A DNA stretch of 64,000 nt from CAZWRV01 sp964636325 (GTDB lineage: Bacteria > Verrucomicrobiota > Lentisphaeria > Victivallales > GWF2-50-93). The notes under the pieces were generated by a model. That model worked only from the letters and a program-made list of their open reading frames with translations, was not told the origin of the DNA and ran no database searches. Where the stretch lies: NCBI GenBank assembly GCA_964636325.1, contig CAZWRV010000015.1:1-64000 (forward strand). Reading direction: 5' to 3'. A program made the translations under genes and the position numbers. The first letter of the stretch is position 1. Each line of letters starts with the position of its first letter. Below are positions 7,971 to 17,100 of this stretch, in pieces.

Positions 7971-8444
7971 ATGATCTACGACCTTGTGAAAAATATCAGG
8001 CTGTATCCTTTCGGCCCGGCTTGGGGGAAGGCCGTTTCGTTCCTGGAATCGGTCAATCAGGAATGCCCAGACGGGATATACGATATCGACGGCAGGGATG
8101 TATATGCCGACGTCTCCACGTATTCGACCGTCGCGCCCGGTGCCGCCTTGATGGAGGCGCACAGGAAATATGCGGACATCCAGATCGTCCTGTCCGGGGC
8201 CGAGACTGTCCATGCGAGTCCGCTGGCTTCCCTTAAGGCGAGGGATGCCTACAGTGAGCTCAAGGACGTCGTATTCTTTGATCCGCCGGATTCTCCCGCA
8301 GTCGAGATCGCCCTTCTTCCCGGAAGCTTCACTGCATTCTTCCCGGAGGACGCGCACATGCCCAGACTCAACCGGGGATGCGAAGCCGGCAAGGTCAAGA
8401 AGATCGTCTTCAAAATCAAATGCGAACTGCTCCGCCCGGCGTGA
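7971..8444 (+). CDS. YhcH/YjgK/YiaL (NanQ-like) family protein
   Basis: The 157-residue protein matches the YhcH/EbgC cupin-like family, whose characterised members act as sugar anomerases (for example sialic acid) or as the beta subunit of evolved beta-galactosidase. Family landmarks include EAHRKYADIQIVLSGAE and the metal-site region FFPEDAHMPRL. The upstream gap 7728-7970 has a perfect AAAGGAGGT at 7885-7893 with no evident gene after it. The gene overlaps the start of the radical SAM gene by 4 bp (GTGA), so the two are translationally coupled. Confidence 0.88.
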   Translation: MIYDLVKNIRLYPFGPAWGKAVSFLESVNQECPDGIYDIDGRDVYADVSTYSTVAPGAALMEAHRKYADIQIVLSGAETVHASPLASLKARDAYSELKDVVFFDPPDSPAVEIALLPGSFTAFFPEDAHMPRLNRGCEAGKVKKIVFKIKCELLRPA

Positions 8445-9361
8445 ATCGTTTCAAGAAAATTTACGTCGAGATCACGAACGTCTGCAATCTCAGCTGCTCC
8501 ATCTGCCCTGGAACTGAACGTCCGCCGCTGTCCATGGCCCCTGCCGATTTCGAGACGGCCCTCAAGAAAATCAAGCCATTCACCGGGCACATCTACCTGC
8601 ATGTGATGGGCGAGCCGCTGCTGCACCCACGGCTCGGCGAGATTCTTGAGCTGGCCGGAAGGCACCGTTTCCGTACAAACATTACTACTAACGGCGCACT
8701 GGCGAAGGAGCGGGGACGCATCCTGCTGGGAGCAAAAACGGTCCGGCAGATCAACTTTTCCATCCACTGCCTCGACGTCCAAAGGGAAAAGTCGCTGCCG
8801 CCATCATATCTCTCCGACATCCTTGACTTCATCGGGGAGGGGCTCGCGTCCACGGGCATATACTTTGCTGTCCGTATCTGGAATTTGAGGCCCGGAGAGG
8901 CGCCCTCGTCAGAAATCCTCTCCATGATATCGGATCGGTTCAATATTCCATCCGGCATCATTTGCAGTGCAAACGGCGGCTCTTCAAATCATGCCGCCGC
9001 CGGCTGCGCCTCCGCGAGGATCACTCTCCTCCCCAGGCTCTTCCTGAACTTGGCCGAGGAGTTCAAGTGGCCGGACGCCACCTCGGGAAAAGATTCGCGT
9101 CCAGGCAGGGCTTTCTGCCGCGGCCTTAGGGACCACTGCGCTATCCTCGCGGACGGAACCGTCGTGCCGTGCTGCCTCGACAAGGACGGCGCCGTGCCGC
9201 TCGGAAACATTTTCAGGTCGGAGCTTCAGCAGATACTGGACGGAACCAGGGCCCGCGCTATCGTCGAGGGCTTCTCGCAGGGCAGGGCGGTCGAAAAGCT
9301 CTGCTCCAACTGCGAATTCCGCAGAAGATTTGCCGACAGGGGCATAATGAAAATGTCTTGA
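8441..9361 (+). CDS. Radical SAM/SPASM domain protein
   Basis: The protein is 306 residues from the GTG at 8441. It has a canonical CX3CX2C site in TNVCNLSCSICPG and the family-typical opening FKKIYVEITNVCNLSCS. The C-terminal SPASM-like part binds auxiliary iron-sulfur clusters: FCRGLRDHCAILADGTVVPCCLD, then LGNIF and CSNCEF. Many SPASM enzymes modify peptides or proteins, but the substrate here is unknown. The GTG overlapping the yhcH stop is preferred because the homologous N-terminus begins right there; an ATG at 8420 would add 7 residues. Confidence 0.88.
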   Translation: MNRFKKIYVEITNVCNLSCSICPGTERPPLSMAPADFETALKKIKPFTGHIYLHVMGEPLLHPRLGEILELAGRHRFRTNITTNGALAKERGRILLGAKTVRQINFSIHCLDVQREKSLPPSYLSDILDFIGEGLASTGIYFAVRIWNLRPGEAPSSEILSMISDRFNIPSGIICSANGGSSNHAAAGCASARITLLPRLFLNLAEEFKWPDATSGKDSRPGRAFCRGLRDHCAILADGTVVPCCLDKDGAVPLGNIFRSELQQILDGTRARAIVEGFSQGRAVEKLCSNCEFRRRFADRGIMKMS

Positions 9362-9417
9362 CGGACATGAGGTTATTGAGTTGCAGATGAGAATTCCGGA
9401 GGCTAAATTGCTTAATT

Positions 9418-10353
9418 ATGCCTTATTTATTTGGAGCGGAAGTGAGCAAGCGACCGAAAAGCCTTATACTTTTAATTCTGTCAGTGATCCTGATTGCCGG
9501 CATCGCGGCTTTTTTCCTGTTGCACAAGGAGGAGAAGAAGAGCGCCGATCCGATGAAGGACGTGCGTCAGGGCTGGCTCGAGTTCAGGATGGGCGAATAC
9601 AAGCGCGCAATAAGTTTTTTCAAGAGCGCGGCGAACAGCCTTCGGCCCGGCTCGGACGATCAGTTGAAGGCCCTCTACAGCCTCGCCTGCGCTTACTGGC
9701 TCAAGGCTCCCGATGACGACAAGCCTTCCGCCGAGGCGGTATTCAAGAAAATCATCGAGGTGAAACCCGACAGCGACTACGCCGCCTGGAGCATGCTAGC
9801 GCTGGTCAGGATGAAGCACATCGTCCCGGCCGGAGAGACTCCGAACTTTCCGGCCGTACGCGAGGAATACCTGAAAATATACGAGAAGTTCCCCGACCAT
9901 ATCGCCGGCCACGAGGCCTTCATATACATGGCCGGCACATATCTGGCGACTCTGGACAAGAAGGATGCTGAATTCGCAAGAACCGGCCTCGGCGAGTTCA
10001 TCAGTCTCCATCCGGACTCACCTTTCATCAGCAGCGCATGGGGGCTGTATTCGACGGCCTGCGATCGACTAGGAGACAAGGACGCCATGCTCCATGCCAA
10101 GATAAAATCGCTGGAGACGCTTGAGATCGACCGGACCAACCCCCGGGTGAGCAAGTCCAACATCTATTGGAGCATCGCGGTCATCGCCGAATTCGAGGCC
10201 GGCGACTTCGAAACCGCCAAGAAATACTATTCCCTTTTCATGGAGGAATATCCGAAGGACAGGCTCAATTTTGCCGCGGGCAAGGCCCTCGCACGCATCG
10301 CGGAAATGGAGAAGTCATTCGCCAAGGATGCAGAAGGGACGGGCCGCCAATGA
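9418..10353 (+). CDS. Membrane-anchored TPR protein
   Basis: The 311-residue protein has one N-terminal membrane segment (about 14-35) followed by helical tetratricopeptide-like repeats, for example QGWLEFRMGEYKRAISFFKSAA and FEAGDFETAKKYYSLFMEEYP. It resembles outer-membrane or periplasmic assembly and scaffold proteins. The role is inferred only from context: its stop overlaps the ATG of the solute-binding protein gene (ATGA), so the two are co-translated. A GTG at 9442 with GGAG 6 bp upstream is a possible shorter start. Confidence 0.75.
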   Translation: MPYLFGAEVSKRPKSLILLILSVILIAGIAAFFLLHKEEKKSADPMKDVRQGWLEFRMGEYKRAISFFKSAANSLRPGSDDQLKALYSLACAYWLKAPDDDKPSAEAVFKKIIEVKPDSDYAAWSMLALVRMKHIVPAGETPNFPAVREEYLKIYEKFPDHIAGHEAFIYMAGTYLATLDKKDAEFARTGLGEFISLHPDSPFISSAWGLYSTACDRLGDKDAMLHAKIKSLETLEIDRTNPRVSKSNIYWSIAVIAEFEAGDFETAKKYYSLFMEEYPKDRLNFAAGKALARIAEMEKSFAKDAEGTGRQ

Positions 10354-12056
10354 GAAAATCCTGGGAATTCATCAAGGCATATTACACCGTGCTGGTGATC
10401 ATCGCGGTCTATGCATGGGCGCTCGTCGCCGTTTGCACATACCGGATGCTCGAGTCGCCCCCGGGGACAATCACCCTCCGGATCGGACACTGGCAGCTTG
10501 AAACCGGCGTCCGCGACGCCTTCATCGAACTTGCGAAGGACTATCAGAAACTCCACCCGAACGTCCGAATCGTCCAGGACGCGGTTCCCGAGGGCGTCTA
10601 CGGCCAGTGGCTCAGCACGCAGATCATGGGGGAAACCTCCCCCGACATGATCGAGATCGGGATGATCCCGTACCAGGTCATGCTCTCCTTCTACAACAGA
10701 TACTGCTTCGTCCTGACGCCGTACGTCGACAAGCCTAATCCGTACAACGCCGGGACGGACCTCGAAGGAACCTCCTGGCGCTCGACATTCAAGGACGGCA
10801 TGGCGGCAGGCTATGTGAACGAAATGCAGGAATACATGGGAGTCCCGCTGGCCAGCTTCACCACAAGAGTCTTCTACAACAAGGATCTCCTATTGAAGCT
10901 CACCGGCTCCGGCACTCCCCCGAAAACCTACCGCGAATTCTACGAACTCTGCAGAAAAATATCCTCCCTGAAGGATGAGCTCGGCAGAAACTACACCCCC
11001 ATAGTCGGATCGAAGTACCATTTCGGCATCTGGGAGCAGTCGCTCTGCGACATTATGACCTACAAGATCAAGGACAGGGCCGACTTCAACAGGGACGGCT
11101 ATGTCGGCAGCGACGAGCTCTTCATCGCGGTCAAGTCGGGTATGTTCAGCTTCGCCGACAGGCCTGTCGCCGCAAAATACCAGATGGTCGGCGAACTCGC
11201 CGGATTCTGCCAGGCGGGATTCACCGGCCTCTCCAGGGACGAGGGTGTCTTCCTCTTCGCGCAGCAGAGGGCGGTCTTCATGACCACAGGCACATGGGAC
11301 GCGCTCAGCCTCCAGGATCAGGCCAAGGGCAAGTTCACCGTGGCCGTGATGGACTTCCCGATGCCTGCCACCGACGACCCGGTATACGGCGATGTCAGCG
11401 TGGGCCCGCGCTACGAGAATCCGGGCACCGGATTCAACTTCGCGATAACAAGGACAAGCAAGCATCCGGAAATCGCGCTCGACTTCCTCCTTTTCCTCTC
11501 CTCTAAGGCTGGCAACGAGAAGATGAACAAGATCATCGGATGGATACCCTCCGTGACAGGCACGGAACTGGTTCCGATGCTGAAGGACTTCAAGCCGTGC
11601 CTCAGCGGAATTTACAGCAACTTCCAGCCCAACCTCGGCGGCGAGACATGGATCAAATGGATGCAGCTGACATCCCTCTACCAGGTCAGCCAGATAAGCT
11701 TCGAGGACATGATAAAGGAATTCGAACCATTCTACAAGAGCAAGGGCGAGTACGACTTCAACGAGCAGATGAAGGACAGGAACAGGATACTCCCCCGGAA
11801 CGAAAGATTCAACGCAGGGATAAGGGCGCAGGCCATGATGGAGGAGAATCCTGACAAGGCCCAGTCCTTCTGGATCAAATACAGATCCCAGACCAGCGGA
11901 CAGGTCGGCCACGAAATATGGACCCGCACCGAAATGGACTGGGCCAAGAACGGGCCGCCCAGCAAGGAATACGGCCCCTACGAATATTCTCCGGAAGTCC
12001 TGAAGAAGGCAAAGGAGAAATTCCTGAAGGGAAGGCTAAGCGGTAGTAATCAGTAA
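10350..12056 (+). CDS. ABC sugar-transporter solute-binding protein, membrane-anchored
   Basis: The 568-residue protein is an extracellular family-1 solute-binding protein. An N-terminal uncleaved-looking helix (about 10-32) leads into ITLRIGHWQLETGVRDAFIELAKDYQKLHPNV, the standard lobe 1 opening, and later TRVFYNKDLL, PKTYREFYELC, FMTTGTWDAL and NFAITRTSKHPEIALDFLLFL. It is longer than typical family members (about 420-450 residues), with an extended C-terminus. No lipobox is seen, so it is probably held by the N-terminal helix. It is encoded just before the fused permease and likely feeds it with a mono- or oligosaccharide. Confidence 0.9.
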   Translation: MRKSWEFIKAYYTVLVIIAVYAWALVAVCTYRMLESPPGTITLRIGHWQLETGVRDAFIELAKDYQKLHPNVRIVQDAVPEGVYGQWLSTQIMGETSPDMIEIGMIPYQVMLSFYNRYCFVLTPYVDKPNPYNAGTDLEGTSWRSTFKDGMAAGYVNEMQEYMGVPLASFTTRVFYNKDLLLKLTGSGTPPKTYREFYELCRKISSLKDELGRNYTPIVGSKYHFGIWEQSLCDIMTYKIKDRADFNRDGYVGSDELFIAVKSGMFSFADRPVAAKYQMVGELAGFCQAGFTGLSRDEGVFLFAQQRAVFMTTGTWDALSLQDQAKGKFTVAVMDFPMPATDDPVYGDVSVGPRYENPGTGFNFAITRTSKHPEIALDFLLFLSSKAGNEKMNKIIGWIPSVTGTELVPMLKDFKPCLSGIYSNFQPNLGGETWIKWMQLTSLYQVSQISFEDMIKEFEPFYKSKGEYDFNEQMKDRNRILPRNERFNAGIRAQAMMEENPDKAQSFWIKYRSQTSGQVGHEIWTRTEMDWAKNGPPSKEYGPYEYSPEVLKKAKEKFLKGRLSGSNQ

Positions 12057-12174
12057 TCGTTGAGTCGCGCGTCGCTGGTCGCGTGTCACGGGGCCATCGA
12101 GTCATATTGAAATTATTGTCGGAAGCTTTCGCCAGGAATTAGCAGGTATCGTTTTTAACAGGCAGGAGCGATTA

Positions 12175-14178
12175 ATGCCAGCAGGCAAGAAAATCCCATG
12201 GGCGCACATCAGGTACCACTGGGAGATGTACCTTTTCATCGTCCCGACCGTGGTGCTTATCGCGCTTTTCCAGTATTATCCGGCCGCAAGCGGCATCTAC
12301 CACAGCTTCTTCAGGTGGAACGGCGCTGAGATTTCCGAGTACGTCGGCTTCAAGAACTACACAATGCTGATGTCTAATTCGGCGTTCTGGAAGTCGTTCG
12401 AGCTGGCGTTCACCCTCGGCGTATGGAACGTCGTGAAGATGATTCCGGCGCTGGCCGTGGCCATCTGCATACACCGGTGCCGCAGCGAAAGGATGCAGTT
12501 CATATACAGGATACTTTTCGTGATCCCCATGGTGATCCCGGGCCTGGTCACCGTACTGATCTGGAGGTCCTTCTTCTTCGAGGCGACCGCCGGCTACCTG
12601 AACAAGTTCCTCTCGGCCACCCACGTTTTCGACCTGCTTGTCTGGGCGGACAAGGCGTTCGCGTGGGGCGGCATCTTCGTCCCGGGGCAGTCCCCGGCCT
12701 GGCTGGGCGACCCCAAGCTCATCATTGTCGCATGCATCGTCTGGGGATTTCCATGGGTAGGTTCGTTCGCGGTCCTCACCTATCTGGCGCGGCTCCAGGG
12801 AATCCCGAAGGACATCTACGAGGCCGCGGACGTCGACGGCGCGGGCTGGTTCTCGAAGTTCACCAGCATCGAGCTCCCGCTGATCACCTCGTCCATAAAA
12901 CTCCTCCTTGTCTTCGTTATAATCGACACCATCAAGGACGCGGGCATGATCCTCGCGCTCGCAGGAATGGAAGGCGGCCCCGGCGGAAACGCCACGGTAC
13001 CTGCCCTCTTCATGATACGCAAGGCGTTCATCGACCAGGACATGGGCTTCGCCTGCGCGGTCGGCATCGTCCTCACCATAGTCGTGATCAGCCTCCAGAA
13101 GGCCAGCAACATCCTGACGCAGTGGGCCGAGATGAAGGGATGGCAGAGAAAGGCCATGCAGGCCGCCGCGCTTGCCGCGTCTGCCGCGATCTTCTTCTCC
13201 GGCCGCTTCCTGGCTGTCGCATTCGCACTGGCCGCAGTCAGCCTGCCGTATTACGAGCTGATTTCCGGCGTGAAGCGGCTCATGTCGAGGTTCGTCCGCG
13301 GTGACGATGCCGTTGAAGGCCATGAGCGCTTTGCGCCGCGCAACCCGCTTGCGGAGAAAATCTCTGACGTTTTCCTGCGGTCCTTGAAGCACCTCACCAT
13401 CCTGATCGTCCTCGCCTCCGCCATGCTGCCGCTCTACCTCATGGTAATCGTCAGCCTAAAGACCAACGACCAGTTCTATTTCGCGCCGGCAACTCTTACG
13501 TTCCCCTTCCACTGGTCGAACTGGAAGGTGGCATATGAATCTATAACCCCATGTCTCGCGAACAGCCTGGTCATCTCGATAACCACCACCGCCAGCACGC
13601 TCTTCGTGGGCCTCTGCGCCGCATATTTCTTCGCCAGGTACAGGATGCCGATGTCGGCGTTCCTGTGGAACGCCATCCTGATCCTCATGATGATGCCAGC
13701 CATCGCCAACATGATCCCGCTGTTCAGGCTCCTGCGCGACATGAACCTGCTCAACACACTGCAGGCCCTGATCATCGTCGGCACCTCCGGCGCGCAGATA
13801 TTCGCGGTATTCGTCCTGCGCTCCTTCGTCGAGGACATTCCGCAGGACCTCTTCGAGGCCGCCGAGATCGACGGCGCAAACCACTTCCAGCAGATGAAGA
13901 TCATCGTGATTCCGCTGGCAGGCCCAATCCTGGGGACGGTAGGAGTCATGACATTCATATCCCAGTGGAACGACTTCGTCCTGCCCCTCATCGTAATACG
14001 CGACCATGCCAGGCTGCCCGTCATGGTGCAGATGCTTAGGATGTCCGGCGAATACATCAAGCTCTGGGGGCCTCTTATGGCAGGATACGCGCTCGCCAGC
14101 ATACCTATCATCATCCTATTCATATGCACGATGAAGCTTTTCACAAAAGGCCTTACCGAAGGCGCCGTGAAGGGTTGA
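12175..14178 (+). CDS. Fused MalF/MalG-type ABC sugar permease
   Basis: The 667-residue protein joins two complete binding-protein-dependent permeases in one chain. The N-terminal half (about 1-340) is MalF/UgpA-like, with the EAA loop YEAADVDGAGWFSKFTSIELP. The C-terminal half (about 400-667) is MalG/UgpE-like, with the EAA loop FEAAEIDGANHFQQMKIIVIP. A hydrophobic linker with two extra helices (about 325-360) and a basic cytosolic stretch connects them. In most bacteria these are two genes. The ATPase partner (MsmK/UgpC type) is not in the window. The start has a GCAGGAGCG ribosome-binding site. No function-impairing change is seen in either EAA loop. Confidence 0.93.
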   Translation: MPAGKKIPWAHIRYHWEMYLFIVPTVVLIALFQYYPAASGIYHSFFRWNGAEISEYVGFKNYTMLMSNSAFWKSFELAFTLGVWNVVKMIPALAVAICIHRCRSERMQFIYRILFVIPMVIPGLVTVLIWRSFFFEATAGYLNKFLSATHVFDLLVWADKAFAWGGIFVPGQSPAWLGDPKLIIVACIVWGFPWVGSFAVLTYLARLQGIPKDIYEAADVDGAGWFSKFTSIELPLITSSIKLLLVFVIIDTIKDAGMILALAGMEGGPGGNATVPALFMIRKAFIDQDMGFACAVGIVLTIVVISLQKASNILTQWAEMKGWQRKAMQAAALAASAAIFFSGRFLAVAFALAAVSLPYYELISGVKRLMSRFVRGDDAVEGHERFAPRNPLAEKISDVFLRSLKHLTILIVLASAMLPLYLMVIVSLKTNDQFYFAPATLTFPFHWSNWKVAYESITPCLANSLVISITTTASTLFVGLCAAYFFARYRMPMSAFLWNAILILMMMPAIANMIPLFRLLRDMNLLNTLQALIIVGTSGAQIFAVFVLRSFVEDIPQDLFEAAEIDGANHFQQMKIIVIPLAGPILGTVGVMTFISQWNDFVLPLIVIRDHARLPVMVQMLRMSGEYIKLWGPLMAGYALASIPIIILFICTMKLFTKGLTEGAVKG

Positions 14179-14187
14179 CGGCTGCCA

Positions 14188-17100
14188 ATGACTATTCCAT
14201 GGGGGGCACAGACTATGATGGATGCATCCGCATGGCGGTCCAGGAGCGCGTCGGGGAGAATAGTCCGCCATCTGCCGGCAGGAGTCGGGGTTCTAAAAAT
14301 TTCGCTCTGGGCCGCCGCCTTGACCCCTTTTCTTGCCGCACCATCTTCGTCCTGCGGCGAATACGAGCGCCTTTCAAGATCCATATTCTGGCAGCCGTAC
14401 CGATATGACGAGTCCGTAGTGGCGCTGTATCACCTTGATGACAAGGGAGTTCAGACCGGCAAGGACGACCTTGACCTCGCCGACCCGGCGGAGGAAGATG
14501 GGATAATCCTAAAGGAATCCGAGAAGAAGGACGACGGCGGAGTCAGGAACGATCACGCGATGGGGCCGTCCGGCGTGATGAAGGGATACTGCGAATATGT
14601 CCCGGACGGGCGCTTCAACGGAGGTCTCGCCTTCAAGGGCCTCGACGGACTGGTCATGGGCTTTGACTCCAAGACAAGCAAGGCCAGGACGCTGGAATAC
14701 TGGCTGAAGCTTGACGAACTGCCTAAGTCTGAAACGGCGCTGATGTATCTTTACTCCAAGGATCAGCCCAAGACGGCTCCGATACAGCTTCTCTTGAAAA
14801 GCGACGGCGCGCTCCAGGTTCTGTGGCATGGCAAAGCACCATGGCCTGCCACGGACTTGAAGCTTGTCCCCGGCAGATGGACGCATCTCGCGCTGAACTG
14901 GAGGCTCGAATGGCCCGAGGGCGTGGATTCGGCGCTCTTCATTGACGGCTTCGAGATACAGAGGCACAGGTTCAGCGAGCCTATCGGTCCAAGCGCCTCC
15001 ATCAATGCGTTCATTGCCGGCAACAGCCCGGAGCAGAAACACGGATTCAAGGGGATCATCGATGAAATCCGCTTTTCCAACAGAGGGCACAGCTACTACA
15101 GATATGATCTCGCCTGGACCGATCCAGGCCGCAAATGGGAGACTCCAGCAGGCCAGCCGTTCTTCCGCGATGCCGCCGACCTTCTCTTCCGCGACGGCTT
15201 CAACAAGGCTCTCAAGCCGGACGTATGCGATAAGGAAACCAAGTTCAAGGAGCACGCCGTCACCGCCGAGGACGAACGTCTGACCCCGGCCAAGGTCCGC
15301 ACGCTCTTCCCCGACGGCGTCGAAGGTGCGGCTCTGATGACCGGCGAAGGCTCCCTCTCCCCGTCGTTCACCGGCGCCGGCAACTTCCAGACCGCACGAG
15401 GTACGATAGCCTTCTGGCTGCAGCCGCTGGACTGGGACAACTTCACGCGCGACAACCGCTTCGACACCATGCAGCCGCTCACTTTCGGCCTCTTTCAGAT
15501 ATATGGCGAATACATGGAAGGCTCATACGACCGCCAGTTCCGCGCCTCAGGCCCGCTCCTGGAATTCAACATCAACCTGAACATGGACGAAGGCGCGAAC
15601 AACCCCCCGGAACTCTGTCCAGGACGCTGGATACATGTCGCCGCCGTGTGGGAGGGAACGGAATTCAAATATTATGTGGACGGGAAGCCCAGGAGCCCGG
15701 ACGGCGCATGGAGCCTCTGGCTTCCGATATACCCGGGTCACGACCCAAGAAATCCGGCGAACCCGGAATGGTGGCTGAACGCCAAGCCGCAGACAATCCG
15801 TTTCGGCCCATGCACATACTGGGAACAGAGGAAAGTGCCGGCGCCAAGGTGCGCCCTCGACGATTTCCGCGTCTACAGCCGCGCGCTTTCCCAGGAGGAG
15901 ATCGCCAACCTGCTCCGTATTTTCGATCCGCGCCAGAAGATGGAGCCGCTGCCTGCGGCCAGCATGTCCCTCTATTACAACGGCGTCTCCGGAATCGTGA
16001 AGACCGACATCATGCCGCTGCTAGACAAATACAAGGAGGTCGCTTCCGTCGAAGTCAAGGTCTTAAAGGAAGGCGGCAAGGACGCACTGGGAAGCTCCTC
16101 ATTGAAGTTCGAGGGCAGGAACCAGGGGACGGTCGAAGTGAAGACTCCGCCGATGGACTTCGGCAGCTACAGCGTTGTCGCCGACCTGCAGGATTCCGCC
16201 GGGAAAGCCCTCTGCTCCGTCGAACGGAAGTTCACACGCAAGCCGCCGCCATGGTGGCAGTGCAAGGCCGGGATTTCCGACAAGGTGATGCCCGACTGGC
16301 CGCCCATGGAAGTCGCTGGCAACGTCATAAAGGTATATGGCCGCGAGATTTACCTTGCCGCTTCAGGACTGCCGGAAAAGATAATCTCCCAGGGGGCCGA
16401 CATCCTTGCCGGACCAGTGAAGCTCACTGCGGCGTCAGGCGGAAAGGACATCCAGCTCGCTCCCGAAGCCCCACAGCCCGAGATCACCTCCAAGAAGGAG
16501 GTCCGGGTCGACGCCAGAGGAGGGCTCAAGGCTGCGGACTTCTCCATAGGCGTGAAATCATACACGGAGTTCGACGGCATGATGTGGTTCACCATCACTC
16601 TCGCGCCGGCGGAAGGGAAGACTCCTTCGCTTGACGGCATGACGCTAACCATCCCCTTCGCAGAAGGGAATGCCGACTACATGCATTGGTGGAGCGGAGA
16701 CAGGGAATTCCGCAATCCGAAGTCCGTCCACATCGGTGCTGTTCCGGAGAAGGACGGAACCGTCTTCCGCAGCAACGACACCGACTCCATTACGAAGCTC
16801 AAGGAGATGCGCGGCTCCTTCATCCCATACCTGCTCGTCACCGGCCAGAAGCGCGGCATGGCATGGTTCGCCGAGAACGACAAGGGCTGGACCCAGAGCG
16901 ACGCCGTCCCCGCTGTCTCCGTAGAACGCAAGGGGAAGGCCGCCACGCTGATCCTCCGGATTATTTGCTCCGAAATAAGACTCGCGGAACCTCGGACAAT
17001 CTCCTTCGGCCTGCATCCCACTCCTGTCAAGAAGCTCGATCCGATCTGGCGGAACTATCCGGTCTATTCCAACCTTAATCCCGACTCCTTCTGCGGCAAC

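Noticed and set aside
12172..13392. Long open frame antisense to the fused permease (about 400 codons)
   Set aside because: Its composition is biased and low in hydrophobic clusters, as expected from the mirror of a high-GC membrane protein gene; the sense frame has clear permease motifs.
14509..15255. Long antisense frames within the giant GH gene
   Set aside because: They arise from codon bias of the sense strand; no ribosome-binding site or domain is seen.
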